Part shown: in pieces, positions 24,323 to 32,652 of the stretch | Position numbering within the stretch: the stretch's first letter is position 1 | Layout of the letters: every line of letters begins with the position of its first letter | Origin: Promicromonospora umidemergens | Lineage (GTDB): Bacteria > Actinomycetota > Actinomycetes > Actinomycetales > Cellulomonadaceae | Direction: 5' to 3' | DNA length: 64,000 nt | Assembly: GCF_024171995.1 (NCBI RefSeq) | Contig: NZ_JAMTCT010000001.1 | Coordinates: forward strand, 186,001-250,000 | The notes under the pieces: model-generated | What the model was told of the DNA's origin: nothing | Seen by the model: only the letters and a program-made list of their open reading frames with translations | Database searches by the model: none | Made by a program: the position numbers and the translations under genes

Positions 24323-24386
24323 TGGTCGGTAGGACGTCAGATGATCGGCCGCCCGGGCGACCGATCATCTGACGTCCTACCGACCA
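24323..24386. repeat. Palindromic repeat family A, copy 3 (intact, between convergent genes)
   Basis: TGGTCGGTAGGACGTCAGAT... pairs perfectly with ...ATCTGACGTCCTACCGACCA over 26 nt, with a 12-nt loop. Relative to copy 2, three positions differ in the left arm and each is matched by the complementary change in the right arm. It is flanked by the degV and hydrolase stop codons. Confidence 0.92.
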
Positions 24387-24401
24387 TCCCACCGGCACGG
24401 A

Positions 24402-25280
24402 TCAGCCGGCGAGGACCTCGCGCAGCCTTGTCGCGAACTCGACGGGCTTGTCGGCCGGCTGGCCGTACTCGCCGCCGCTGAAACCGCCGTGGCCACCCGG
24501 GAAGACGACCGGTTCGGTACCGAGCCGCGCAGCCGCCCCGCGAGCGGCTCGGCCCGTCATCTGCTCGCCGGTGTCTTCGCCGACGCCGATCACCACTCGC
24601 GGAGCGCCGGCCGCGATGGTCTCGTACCGTGGCTCGTAGGGCGGCAGCACCAGCATGTTGACGCCGAACATCAGGTCGTCGCGGGAACCGTCGTCCTCGG
24701 TGGGCAGGCCGAATGCCGCCGGGTCCGGGTCGGGCTGCTTCGCGTGGTCCGCGGTGAGCTCGCCCTCGGCCATGAGCACCGTGATGAACTTCGCCATCGC
24801 GGCGCCGAAGCCCTTGGCCTGGTAGGTGTCGTGCATGCCGGTCATGGCGGCGACCATCGCGTCACGGTCGGGGAGCACGGTGGCCAGGGGCGGCTCGTGC
24901 GCCACGACGGTCCGGAGGTCCGCGGGGTGGGTCGCCGCGAGCTCCAGCGCCACGACGGCGCCGCCGCTGGAGGCGAACAGGTCGACCGGTCCGCCGCCGA
25001 CCGCGCCGATGATGCGGTGCACGTCGTCTGCGTGGGTGGCGACGCCAGGCAGCTCCGCCTCGGTAGCCAGGTCTCGCGTGCTGCGCTCGACACCACGCGG
25101 GTCGTACGTCACGACGGTCCGGTCGGTGAAGTGGCCGGCGAGCGTGCTGAACCCCTCCGCTCCCATCGGGAGGCCGATCAGCACCAGGGGAACCTCGTCG
25201 GTCGGCGCTGCGGCCTCGCGCACGTCATAGGTGAGGACGCCGCTCGGCGCTTCGAGGGTGAAGGTCTTCTTGTCGGTCAT
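24402..25280 (-). CDS. Alpha/beta hydrolase
   Basis: 292 aa. Canonical alpha/beta-hydrolase layout: VPLVLIGLPMGAEGF (oxyanion-hole strand), DLFASSGGAVVALELA with nucleophile Ser in A-S-S-G-G, and a C-terminal PGGHGGFSGGEYGQP supplying the catalytic His. The sequence FTDRTVVTYDPRGVERST is the standard strand 4. It is cytosolic with unknown substrate. ATG 25280 has a good Shine-Dalgarno sequence (AGGAG, about 7 nt upstream). It is inserted in reverse orientation between degV and comEA. Confidence 0.9.
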   Translation of the reverse strand: MTDKKTFTLEAPSGVLTYDVREAAAPTDEVPLVLIGLPMGAEGFSTLAGHFTDRTVVTYDPRGVERSTRDLATEAELPGVATHADDVHRIIGAVGGGPVDLFASSGGAVVALELAATHPADLRTVVAHEPPLATVLPDRDAMVAAMTGMHDTYQAKGFGAAMAKFITVLMAEGELTADHAKQPDPDPAAFGLPTEDDGSRDDLMFGVNMLVLPPYEPRYETIAAGAPRVVIGVGEDTGEQMTGRAARGAAARLGTEPVVFPGGHGGFSGGEYGQPADKPVEFATRLREVLAG

Positions 25281-25432
25281 CGTGTGGCTCCTGCTCGTAC
25301 GCCTCGGCCCGGCCGGGTTGGCTCGGGCGCTCGCTGCCAGGTCTGACGACGGTGCCGGGAGGAACTCATCGGTGCACGTCGGCGAATCTTTCGTGCGAGC
25401 ACACGGACCCCCGGCACGGCCCGGTGCGGCGA

Positions 25433-25474
25433 CGAGCGCGACCACAGGAGGCGACTTTCGAGGTCTGTGCACAG
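25433..25474 (+). promoter_or_regulatory. Shared upstream element (copy 2, before comEA)
   Basis: CGAGCGCGACCACAGG (25433-25448) and TGTGCACAG (25466-25474), the same two blocks at the same 33-bp offset as at 5618-5659. The second block ends 53 nt before the comEA ATG and 39 nt before its TAGCGT -10 box, a position suited to an activator. Confidence 0.62.
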
Positions 25475-25527
25475 CAGGGCTGCCTCGGCACACCGGAGGG
25501 TGCGACGCGCGCCTAGCGTCCGGTGCC

Positions 25528-26502
25528 ATGCAGCCAGAGACCGTTCAGCAGCGACTTCCCGACCCGTGGCCGTTCAGCCCGGTGCCCGGGCCAGGGGACA
25601 GGGACGGGGACGACCTGCCGCCCGCGCCGTCCGCCGTGCCCGCCGCTCGGGACCAGCCAGGTGCGGACACCGACGAGCTGGTGGCCCGGCTGCGTGCCAG
25701 GCGGTCCGCCTCCGGGGTGGCAGCCGCGTATGCGGCGGCGCACGGTCATCCGGCCGACCCCCGGGTCGAGCACGGCGCCCGCAGATGGGCACTGACCGGG
25801 ACGACGGCGGTGGTCGCTGTCGTGGCCGTGCTCCTGCTCGCCGTCGGCGTGGCGGTGCTGTCACTGCGTGGCGACGGCGTCGAGCCGCTGGCCGGGGTGG
25901 TCGCGGGCGCGAACCCCGCTGGCGACGAGCCCGTGGGCCAGCAGAGCGGCGGTGGCGCGGAGAGCCCGCCCGCCTCCGGCGAACCGGCACCGGCCGCACC
26001 CGAGACCGACGCAGGGTCGGACGCAGGCCCGGAACCCAGCGGGGCGGCCAGCGGGCTGCTCGTGCACGTCGTCGGCGAGGTGGCCGAACCAGGCCTGGTC
26101 ACCGTGCCAGACGGCGCCCGCGTGGCCGATGCGCTGCAGGCAGCCGGCGGCACCACCGGCAAAGCCGATCTGACGGCCGTCAACCTGGCCCGCACGGTCG
26201 TCGACGGTGAGCAGCTGTACGTGCCGAGGCCCGGGGAGCCGGTGCCCGGCCCGACACCAGGCACCGGAGCCGCGCCGGGCACGGGCGCCGGGCCGTCGGC
26301 CGGCGGCACCGTCGACATCAACGCGGCGGATGCCGCGGCGCTGGAGGAGCTTCCCGGCGTCGGGCCGTCGATCGCACACGCGATCGTCGAGTGGCGCGAG
26401 ACCAACGGGCCGTTCGCGAGCGTCGACGAGCTCGAGGACGTGCCGGGCATCGGCCCCGCCACGCTCGACGAGATCCGGGACAGCGCACGGGTCGGGCCAT
26501 GA
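25528..26502 (+). CDS. comEA: Competence protein ComEA (DNA receptor)
   Basis: 324 aa. A cytosolic Pro/Arg-rich N-terminus (about 85 residues) leads to one transmembrane helix (about 88-112), then a Pro/Ala/Gly linker. A SLBB domain follows (LLVHVVGEVAEPGLVTVPDGARVADAL, about 173-235). The helix-hairpin-helix DNA-binding domain is at the end: DINAADAAALEELPGVGPSIAHAIVEWRE, then GIGPATLDEI. ComEA binds incoming double-stranded DNA at the membrane for natural transformation. A TAGCGT -10 box (25514-25519) lies 8 nt before the ATG. The stop overlaps the comEC start (ATGA), so the two are translationally coupled. Confidence 0.95.
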   Translation: MQPETVQQRLPDPWPFSPVPGPGDRDGDDLPPAPSAVPAARDQPGADTDELVARLRARRSASGVAAAYAAAHGHPADPRVEHGARRWALTGTTAVVAVVAVLLLAVGVAVLSLRGDGVEPLAGVVAGANPAGDEPVGQQSGGGAESPPASGEPAPAAPETDAGSDAGPEPSGAASGLLVHVVGEVAEPGLVTVPDGARVADALQAAGGTTGKADLTAVNLARTVVDGEQLYVPRPGEPVPGPTPGTGAAPGTGAGPSAGGTVDINAADAAALEELPGVGPSIAHAIVEWRETNGPFASVDELEDVPGIGPATLDEIRDSARVGP

Positions 26503-28883
26503 TCGACCTGCGGTTGGTTCCGGCGGCCCTGGCCGTCTGGGTCGCGGCATGGCTGCTGACCGGCTCGGGGGTCGCCTGGAGCGGCCCGGCGACGTGGATC
26601 GCGGCGGGCGTGGTGGCAGCAGCCTGCCTCTGCCTGACGGCGACGGCAGCGCTGCTGCACCGTGCCGCCTGGCCGACCGTCGCCCACGCTGCGCTCGCGG
26701 CTGCCTGCGTGCTGGCGGTCACGGCTTCCGCGCACGTCCAGCTGGCCGGCAGGGCACCGCTCGCCGAGCTCGCCGAGCAGCGGGTGACCGCGACCCTCAC
26801 CGGCGTCGTCGTCTCCCAGCCGGAGCCGTTCTCGTTCGCCCAGGGGCCTCCCGCTCCTGGAACGGGGCAGTACCGCTGGGTGCTTGCCGCCCGCGCGCTC
26901 GACGCCCGGGGCGTCGTCTCAGCGGCACGAGCGCACGTCCAGGTCCTGTCGAGCACGGCGCCCCGGTACGGGGCGACCGTGACCGTGTCGGGCGGGTTAC
27001 GGCCCGCCGACGCAGGCGCAGCGGAGACTGCCCGGCTGGCGGCCGACGGCGCGAGCGAGATCCGTGCTCCGCCGTCGGCCCTGCGCGTGCTCGACACCCA
27101 CCGCACCGCGCTCCTCGACGTGACCGACCCGCTGCCCGCGCAGGCTCGCGGGCTGGTGCCGGGCGCTGCCATCGGCGACACCACGCGCCTCCCGGAGGAC
27201 CTGGCCGAGGAGATGAGAGCGACCGGTCTGACGCACATCACGGCAGTCTCGGGTGGCCACTTCGCCGTGGTCGTCGCCGTCCTGACCCTGCTCTGCTCGT
27301 CGGCCCGGCTCCCGAGGCCGGCCAGGGTGGCCCTCGTCGCGCTCGCTTCCCTCACCTTCGTGGCGCTCGTCCGACCCGAGCCCGCGGTGCTCCGCGCGGC
27401 GGTCATGGCGGCATTCGCGCTGACAGGGGTCGCGATCGGACGGCCGGCGCAGTCGGTCCCGGCGCTCGCCGCGTCGGTCGTCGGGCTGCTGGTGGTCGAC
27501 CCGTGGCTCGCCCGCTCCTTCGGGTTCGTGCTCTCCGCCGCGGCGACAGCGGGCCTCGTGCTGCTCGCGGCACCGCTGGCGGCCCGGCTCGCGCCCTGGA
27601 CGGGGGACGCCGCGGCGTTCGCCCTGGCGGTCCCGCTCGCCGCACAGGCGGCGTGCGGCCCGGTGCTGGTGCTGCTCGACCCGTCGGTCTCCACGGTGTC
27701 GGTGCTCGCGAACCTGCTGGCCGCGCCGGCGCTGGTGCCTGCGACGGTACTCGGGCTGGTCGCGACGGTCCTCGCCCCCGGGCTACCGGCCCTCGCCGGG
27801 CTCGTGGCCTGGGCGGCGAGCGCCGCCACGTGGTGGATCGCCGGGGTCGCGCACTGGTGCGCCGGGCTCCCCGGTGCGATGGTCCCCTGGCTGGGCGGGC
27901 CGCCGGGCGCGCTCCTGCTGGCCGTGCTCACCGCGGTGGTGCTGTGGGCCGTGCTGCGGCGCGCTCCACGACCGGGCTGGCCCGAGTCGTGGCGGACGGC
28001 GGCGCGTTCGGGCCTGCGCGACGCGCTCGGCGCGCGGCGTCAGAGGCTCAGCCGGGCGCGCTTCGTCGCCATCGTAGCGGTGGGTTCGGTGGCGGTGCTG
28101 GTCGTCGTGGTGGCGGTACCGCGCCTCGCCGCCCGTTCAGGGTTGCCGGCGGACTGGCAGGTGGCGGCGTGCGACGTCGGGCAGGGTGACGCGCTGGCTC
28201 TGCGCACGGGACCGACGTCGGCGGTGGTGGTGGACGTGGGGCCGGACGGGCCCGCGGCGGGCCGGTGCCTGGACCAGCTCGGCGTCACCCGGGTCGATCT
28301 GCTGGTGCTCAGCCACTTCCACGCGGACCACGTGGGCGGCCTCGGGCCGGTGCTGGCGGGGCGGGAGGTGGCCGCCGCGCTCGTGTCCCCGGTGCCGGAG
28401 CCCGCCGCGAACGCCGCGGCGACCGGCGCGGCGCTGGCGGCCGCAGGGGTGCCGGTGCGGGCCGCGCGGGCCGGCGAGCGGGGCACGGCCGGTGCGCTGA
28501 CGTGGCAGGTGCTGCTGGCCGGGGCGGGCGAGGGGGCGAACGACTCGAGCGTCGTGCTCGCCGCCCGGACCGCCGGGCTGGACGTGCTGACGCTCGGCGA
28601 CCTGGAGGAAGCGGGCCAGGCGGACCTGGTCCCGCTGGTGGGTCCCGCCGACGTCGTCAAGGTCGCCCATCACGGCTCGGCGGTGCAGTCGCGCGCCCTG
28701 GCGGAGCGGGTACGGCCCGCGGTCGCGCTCGTCTCGTCCGGCAGGGACAACGACTACGGTCATCCGACCGACGAGGCCCTCGAGCTGTACGCGGGCGTGG
28801 GCGCCGCGGTGGTCCGGACCGACGAGTGCGGGACGGTGGCGCTCGTGGTGCGGGAACAGGAGGTGTCCTTGGCGGGCTGCTGA
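26499..28883 (+). CDS. comEC: ComEC/Rec2 DNA-uptake channel with C-terminal metallo-beta-lactamase domain
   Basis: 794 aa. N-terminal helices are followed by the periplasmic OB-like region (about 85-210). The Competence transmembrane domain (about 225-510) includes MRATGLTHITAVSGGHFAVVVAVLTLL, the family signature. The C-terminal metallo-beta-lactamase-fold domain (about 555-790) has CDVGQGDALALRTG, LSHFHADHVGG (HxHxDH), VKVAHHGSAVQS and SSGRDNDYGHP. The channel moves single-stranded DNA across the membrane; the MBL domain is thought to degrade the other strand. Start by ATGA overlap with comEA. Confidence 0.96.
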   Translation: MIDLRLVPAALAVWVAAWLLTGSGVAWSGPATWIAAGVVAAACLCLTATAALLHRAAWPTVAHAALAAACVLAVTASAHVQLAGRAPLAELAEQRVTATLTGVVVSQPEPFSFAQGPPAPGTGQYRWVLAARALDARGVVSAARAHVQVLSSTAPRYGATVTVSGGLRPADAGAAETARLAADGASEIRAPPSALRVLDTHRTALLDVTDPLPAQARGLVPGAAIGDTTRLPEDLAEEMRATGLTHITAVSGGHFAVVVAVLTLLCSSARLPRPARVALVALASLTFVALVRPEPAVLRAAVMAAFALTGVAIGRPAQSVPALAASVVGLLVVDPWLARSFGFVLSAAATAGLVLLAAPLAARLAPWTGDAAAFALAVPLAAQAACGPVLVLLDPSVSTVSVLANLLAAPALVPATVLGLVATVLAPGLPALAGLVAWAASAATWWIAGVAHWCAGLPGAMVPWLGGPPGALLLAVLTAVVLWAVLRRAPRPGWPESWRTAARSGLRDALGARRQRLSRARFVAIVAVGSVAVLVVVVAVPRLAARSGLPADWQVAACDVGQGDALALRTGPTSAVVVDVGPDGPAAGRCLDQLGVTRVDLLVLSHFHADHVGGLGPVLAGREVAAALVSPVPEPAANAAATGAALAAAGVPVRAARAGERGTAGALTWQVLLAGAGEGANDSSVVLAARTAGLDVLTLGDLEEAGQADLVPLVGPADVVKVAHHGSAVQSRALAERVRPAVALVSSGRDNDYGHPTDEALELYAGVGAAVVRTDECGTVALVVREQEVSLAGC

Positions 28884-29052
28884 CCACGATGTTCCCCGAG
28901 CGGCCCCCGAGCGCGGCGCGGGACGTCCTATACCAGGTCCGGAGGCAACTCACCTGGCGCAGCGCCACACATCGCGAAACGTTGCGGATCCTGTCCGCGG
29001 CCCTACCGTTGAGTATGTCGGAGAGTTTCATCATCACGTACCAGGGGGGCTC

Positions 29053-29844
29053 GTGGTTGATCTCAAGCACATGGCCCGGCGGTATCGCCGGACCATCGCG
29101 ATAACCGCAGCGGCTGCTCTGCTCGTTCCGGTTGCGGCGCTCAGCGCCGTCGGGCGGGACCAGACGGCCGCCCAGCTCCAGCTTCGACAGGAGCTGCTGG
29201 CGCAGTCCGTCGTCACCGACGTCTCCGAGGCCGAACAGGTGGTCCGGGTTGACGTCGCCACGGACCCGGCGGCCGCGGGGGCCTGGCTCGACGAGTCGGG
29301 AGAGGTGCTGGACGGCTGGACCGTCGTCGTAGAGGGCATGGACGCCAAGACTGGTGAGGAGCGCGCGCGGCTCGACGCCGAAGCGGTAGCCGGCGACCCG
29401 CCGTCGACCACCGAATCCTGTCCGGAGCTCCCTCAGGGGCCGCGCTCGGCCGACGGCGCCACGACGCCCTACCTGGGCTGCGAGCCGGCCGGGGGCGTCC
29501 AGTCGACCGCGCGGTCGGTCGAGGGGGGCGCGTCCACCACCACGCTGGCCAAGGCGGTCGACCAGGTGCTCGCGGCCCATCTGCCGGGCGCGGACCTGCC
29601 GCGCACCAAGGTGCGGATCGTCAAGGGCGAGGCGACGATCGACGTCGCAGCCGGGTTCGAGCAGGCGCTGGCCGACGCGGGGGTGTACCCGGGCGACGTC
29701 TGGAAGGCGCTTCTGTTCACCGCGCACAGCAACGGCGCCATCGACTCGGTGAAGTTCACGCTCGAGGGGGACTGTCTCGCCTTCGCGTATGCGACGGGCG
29801 GGGACATGTGCGCCTCGACCGACCTGCCGATAGACCTGGGCTGA
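29053..29844 (+). CDS. Secreted/anchored protein with a GerMN-like C-terminal domain
   Basis: 263 aa. A basic N-terminus (KHMARRYRR) precedes one hydrophobic signal or anchor helix (about 14-33). The region 150-263 resembles GerMN domains. It has KAVDQVLAAHLPG, VRIVKGEATIDVAAGFEQALADAG, and AHSNGAIDSVKFTLEGDCLAFAYATGGDMCAST, with the usual 'constant-strand, x-V-D-[FL]' pattern of that fold. Four cysteines lie in the exported part. GerMN domains occur with cell-wall amidases, and the next gene is an amidase 10 bp downstream. GTG 29053 is preceded by a G-rich site (GGGGGG). This domain call is by eye and moderately sure. Confidence 0.6.
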   Translation: MVDLKHMARRYRRTIAITAAAALLVPVAALSAVGRDQTAAQLQLRQELLAQSVVTDVSEAEQVVRVDVATDPAAAGAWLDESGEVLDGWTVVVEGMDAKTGEERARLDAEAVAGDPPSTTESCPELPQGPRSADGATTPYLGCEPAGGVQSTARSVEGGASTTTLAKAVDQVLAAHLPGADLPRTKVRIVKGEATIDVAAGFEQALADAGVYPGDVWKALLFTAHSNGAIDSVKFTLEGDCLAFAYATGGDMCASTDLPIDLG

Positions 29845-29854
29845 GGGGACGACG

Positions 29855-30544
29855 ATGCACGCAACGCTCCGCAGGGTTCTTGCCCTCTTCGGGCCCCTTG
29901 CACTGGCTGCCGGCGGGTTGCTCGCCGTGGCCCCGACCGCGGCCGCCGACGTGACCTACGTGCCGGACCGCTGGAACGGCAAGGTGATCTATCTGTCCCA
30001 GGCGTGCCATGACCGCGGCGACACGGTGTGCCACACCAACATCGGCTGTGACGGGTTCAGCGAGAACTGGTACTCGCGCCAGGTGGCGATATCCGCCGCG
30101 ACCCAACAGGGTTCCCACCGTCTGAACCTGGTCGAACGGGGCTACAAGGTGGTGCGCGGCAACGGCCTGACCCGGTCGAACATCGCGAACTCGAACCGGG
30201 TGGGGGCGGACCTGCACGTGCCGATCCACTCCAACGCGATCAGCGATTCGTGCGAGACCGGCTACTCGGAGGACCGCTACGGCACCCACGTGATGTACGT
30301 GTCCACTGCCGGCCGGGAGTGCGCGCTGGACATGGTGAAGCGCGTGGGCGCTGCCAGCCCCGGCACCAACGACGCCCGCCTGTATCGCACCGACCTGGGC
30401 GAGCTCAACCAGACCAACGCCGTGGCCTGCTACCTGGAGCAGGAGTTCCACGTCTGGGACCGCGGTGTGCAGTGGATGCGGGACCGCGACACCTGGTCCT
30501 GGCGGATCGGTCACAGTGTCGACGCCTACCTGGGTTACCCGTGA
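29855..30544 (+). CDS. Secreted N-acetylmuramoyl-L-alanine amidase (Amidase_3-like)
   Basis: 229 aa with a Sec signal peptide ending near AAADV (residue 31). The mature enzyme shows a divergent Amidase_3 pattern: VIYLSQACHD (first zinc His region), GCDGFSENWYSRQVA (Glu), VGADLHVPIHSNA (second zinc His, matching the SLHADS motif), then LGELNQTNAVACYLEQEFHVW with the late catalytic Glu. Six or more cysteines are present, unusual for this family and consistent with the VKOR system at 18.2 kb. It should cleave the amide between MurNAc and the stem peptide. Its stop codon overlaps the next start by 1 nt (TGATG), so the next gene is co-translated. Confidence 0.82.
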   Translation: MHATLRRVLALFGPLALAAGGLLAVAPTAAADVTYVPDRWNGKVIYLSQACHDRGDTVCHTNIGCDGFSENWYSRQVAISAATQQGSHRLNLVERGYKVVRGNGLTRSNIANSNRVGADLHVPIHSNAISDSCETGYSEDRYGTHVMYVSTAGRECALDMVKRVGAASPGTNDARLYRTDLGELNQTNAVACYLEQEFHVWDRGVQWMRDRDTWSWRIGHSVDAYLGYP

Positions 30545-31449
30545 TGCGCGCGCGCCTGCTCGTCCCGGTCGCCGCCGTCGTGCTCACGCTGGCCGCGTGC
30601 ACAGCGGCCCCGGAGGGCACGGTCCCGTCGGGGCCTCCGCCGGAGGCCGGGGTCCAGCGTGATCCGGACGCGAGCCCGACGCCGGACACCCCGGACGCAA
30701 GTCCGACGCCGGGCGCCCCGGACGCGAGCCCCACGCCGGACGCCCCGGACGCGAGCCCCACGCCGGACGCGAGCGGCGACCCGGCCATCACCGTCAGGGC
30801 CGCCGACGGCATGTGGGTGGTGCACGGCACGGGCTTCACGGGTAGCAACCAGTACCTGGTCCAGTGCGCGGGTGGCACGATGGCGGGTGCGAGCGCCCTC
30901 GAAGAGTGCGACATGTCGACGAGCGAGCAGGTGGTCGCCGACGAGCGTGGCGAGATCTCGGCGACGCGGCCGGCCAGGGCGTTCGTCAACGTCGGCGCGG
31001 TGTCCGAGGTGGACTGCACGGAGGATCCGTGCGCGCTGGCCGTCGCCGACCTGGCCGATGTCGTGCTCGCGGCCGCCGCTGCCCCGTTGCCCGACGGCTC
31101 CGAGCCGCCGGAAGCACCAAGCCTCGTGCTGTCCGAGCTGGAGCTCGGGCCGGAGAAGGGCCACGTCACGGTGACGGGCACCGGCTACGCGAAGGGCTCG
31201 GCTGTCCGGATCGTGCAGTGCGCCACCACCTCGGATGGAGCGGTGGACGGGGACAACTGTCTGTACGACGACGGCAAGCGCGTGGTCGCCGATCGCTCCG
31301 GCTCCGTGATCGCGCGGTTGCCGGTCCAGCGCGAGATCGAGCTGGTCGGCGGAGGGGTGGCCGACTGTGCCGTGGCGGGTACGTGCGTGGTCGCGAACGC
31401 GTGGACCGACGGCGGACGGATGGCACTGGCCGATCTCCTCTGGGAGTAG
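30544..31449 (+). CDS. Lipoprotein with DASPTPD repeats and two neocarzinostatin-like domains
   Basis: 301 aa. The lipobox LAAC ends the signal peptide at Cys 20. Residues about 41-80 are tandem repeats of the type PDASPTPD, a flexible spacer from membrane to wall. Two similar domains follow (about 82-180 and 192-300). Each has a glycine-rich start (VHGTGFTGSNQYLVQCAGG; VTVTGTGYAKGSAVRIVQCA) and the paired cysteines C...C and VDCTEDPC or ADCAVAGTC. This resembles the immunoglobulin-like neocarzinostatin/macromomycin fold. A role in ligand binding or wall attachment is inferred. It is third in a GerMN-amidase-lipoprotein operon. Confidence 0.68.
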   Translation: MRARLLVPVAAVVLTLAACTAAPEGTVPSGPPPEAGVQRDPDASPTPDTPDASPTPGAPDASPTPDAPDASPTPDASGDPAITVRAADGMWVVHGTGFTGSNQYLVQCAGGTMAGASALEECDMSTSEQVVADERGEISATRPARAFVNVGAVSEVDCTEDPCALAVADLADVVLAAAAAPLPDGSEPPEAPSLVLSELELGPEKGHVTVTGTGYAKGSAVRIVQCATTSDGAVDGDNCLYDDGKRVVADRSGSVIARLPVQREIELVGGGVADCAVAGTCVVANAWTDGGRMALADLLWE

Positions 31450-31497
31450 GTGGCCGCGTGGGCAGGTGCTGCGAGGACAGCACCTGCCCGCGCCACC
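31449..31497 (+). terminator. Terminator hairpin of the cell-wall operon
   Basis: The 23-nt left arm (GGTGGCCGCGTGGGCAGGTG...) pairs with a right arm ending CGCGCCACC. The core GGGCAGGTGCTG/CAGCACCTGCCC is perfect, with a 6-nt loop. It starts at the last base of the lipoprotein stop codon. Confidence 0.85.
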
Positions 31498-31531
31498 GTC
31501 GGCTGTCGGTGGTGCATGGCAGGCTGTGTCC

Positions 31532-32539
31532 GTGCCTCCAGCGACCAGACGCCGTACCGCCTCACCGCCCGCCGGCCGCAGCTGGGACGAGCCGACGCTC
31601 GCCCCGGTCCTGCTCGTGCGCGGCGCCGAACCGCTCCTGACCGAGCGCGCGGTGGACGGCGTCGTCGGGCTGGCGCGCGCGCGTGACCCCGAGGTCGAGA
31701 AGGTCGAGCTCGAGGGCGCCACGTACGGCGCGGGCCAGCTGCTGGTCGCGACGAGTCCGTCCCTCTTCGGCGAGGCCAAGGTCGTGGTGGTCCGGTCGAC
31801 GGAGTCCGGCACCGAGGACCTGATGGCCGACCTCATCGCGTACGTCGCCGCGCCGGACGAGGAGACCACGGTCGTGGTGGTGCACGGCGGTGGGCAGCGC
31901 GGCAAGAAGATGCTCGACACCGTCACGAGGTCGGGCGCGCCCGTCATGGTGTGCGAGCCGGTGACGAAGGACGCCGAGAAGGCGTCGTTCGTGGTCGGGG
32001 AGTTCAGGGCCGCCCGCCGTCGGGCCGACGCCGAGGCCGTGCGCGCCCTGGTGGACGCGCTCGGCAGCGACCTGCGTGAGCTCGCCTCGGCCTGCTCGCA
32101 GCTGGTCGCCGACACGACCGGCACCATCACGGCCGCCACCGTGGACAAGTACTACGGCGGGCGCGTCGAGGCAACGGGTTTCCGGGTCGCCGACGCCGCC
32201 GTGGCGGGCGACGCCGGCGGTGCGGTCGCCCTCCTGCGGCACGCGCTGGACACCGGGCTCGACCCGGTGCCCATCGTCGCGGCCCTGGCGCTGCGCCTGC
32301 GCAACCTCGCGAAGGTCGCGTCGATGCGGGGCGGCGGGCTCGCGGCACGAGACCTGGGCATGGCGCCGTGGCAGGTGGACCGCGCACGCAAGGACCTGCG
32401 GAGCTGGACGCCGGAGGGCCTGGCGGCGGCGATCTCCGCCGTCGCGCAGGCCGACGCGGACGTCAAGGGCGAGGCGCGCGACCCGGTGTTCGCCGTGGAG
32501 CGCGCGGTGCTGACGATCGCGCGCTCCCGCCGCTCCTGA
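31532..32539 (+). CDS. holA: DNA polymerase III delta subunit
   Basis: 335 aa, standard HolA length. The N-terminal AAA+-like domain has LAPVLLVRGAEPLLTERAVD. The region TSPSLFGEAKVVVVRSTES is the conserved 'SLF...VVV' strand. Domain III includes DPVPIVAALALRLRNLAKVASMR. HolA opens the beta clamp within the clamp loader. It follows comEA-comEC in most actinobacteria; here a three-gene secreted cluster intervenes. GTG 31532 is the best-placed start (VPPATRRRT), although no strong ribosome-binding site is visible. Confidence 0.93.
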   Translation: MPPATRRRTASPPAGRSWDEPTLAPVLLVRGAEPLLTERAVDGVVGLARARDPEVEKVELEGATYGAGQLLVATSPSLFGEAKVVVVRSTESGTEDLMADLIAYVAAPDEETTVVVVHGGGQRGKKMLDTVTRSGAPVMVCEPVTKDAEKASFVVGEFRAARRRADAEAVRALVDALGSDLRELASACSQLVADTTGTITAATVDKYYGGRVEATGFRVADAAVAGDAGGAVALLRHALDTGLDPVPIVAALALRLRNLAKVASMRGGGLAARDLGMAPWQVDRARKDLRSWTPEGLAAAISAVAQADADVKGEARDPVFAVERAVLTIARSRRS

Positions 32540-32608
32540 CCGCACCGCCGAGGCGGGGATGATGCGCGCCGCGCAGCCCGAGCGGCGCCCGAGTCAGGGC
32601 GCACGAAA

Positions 32609-32639
32609 GACGCCGCCCGCCCGAGGGGCGAACGGCGTC
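32609..32639 (-). terminator. Rho-independent terminator of rpsT
   Basis: GACGCCG (32609) pairs with CGGCGTC (32639), with further pairing inside. On the minus strand the hairpin is followed by TCTTTCG. It lies 13 bp after the rpsT stop. Confidence 0.8.
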
Positions 32640-32652
32640 CGACGAAGTGTGC

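Noticed and set aside
24281-24386. Insertion sequence or MITE with target-site duplication
   Set aside because: No transposase, no terminal inverted repeats beyond the hairpin itself, and no matching direct repeats flank the three palindrome copies.
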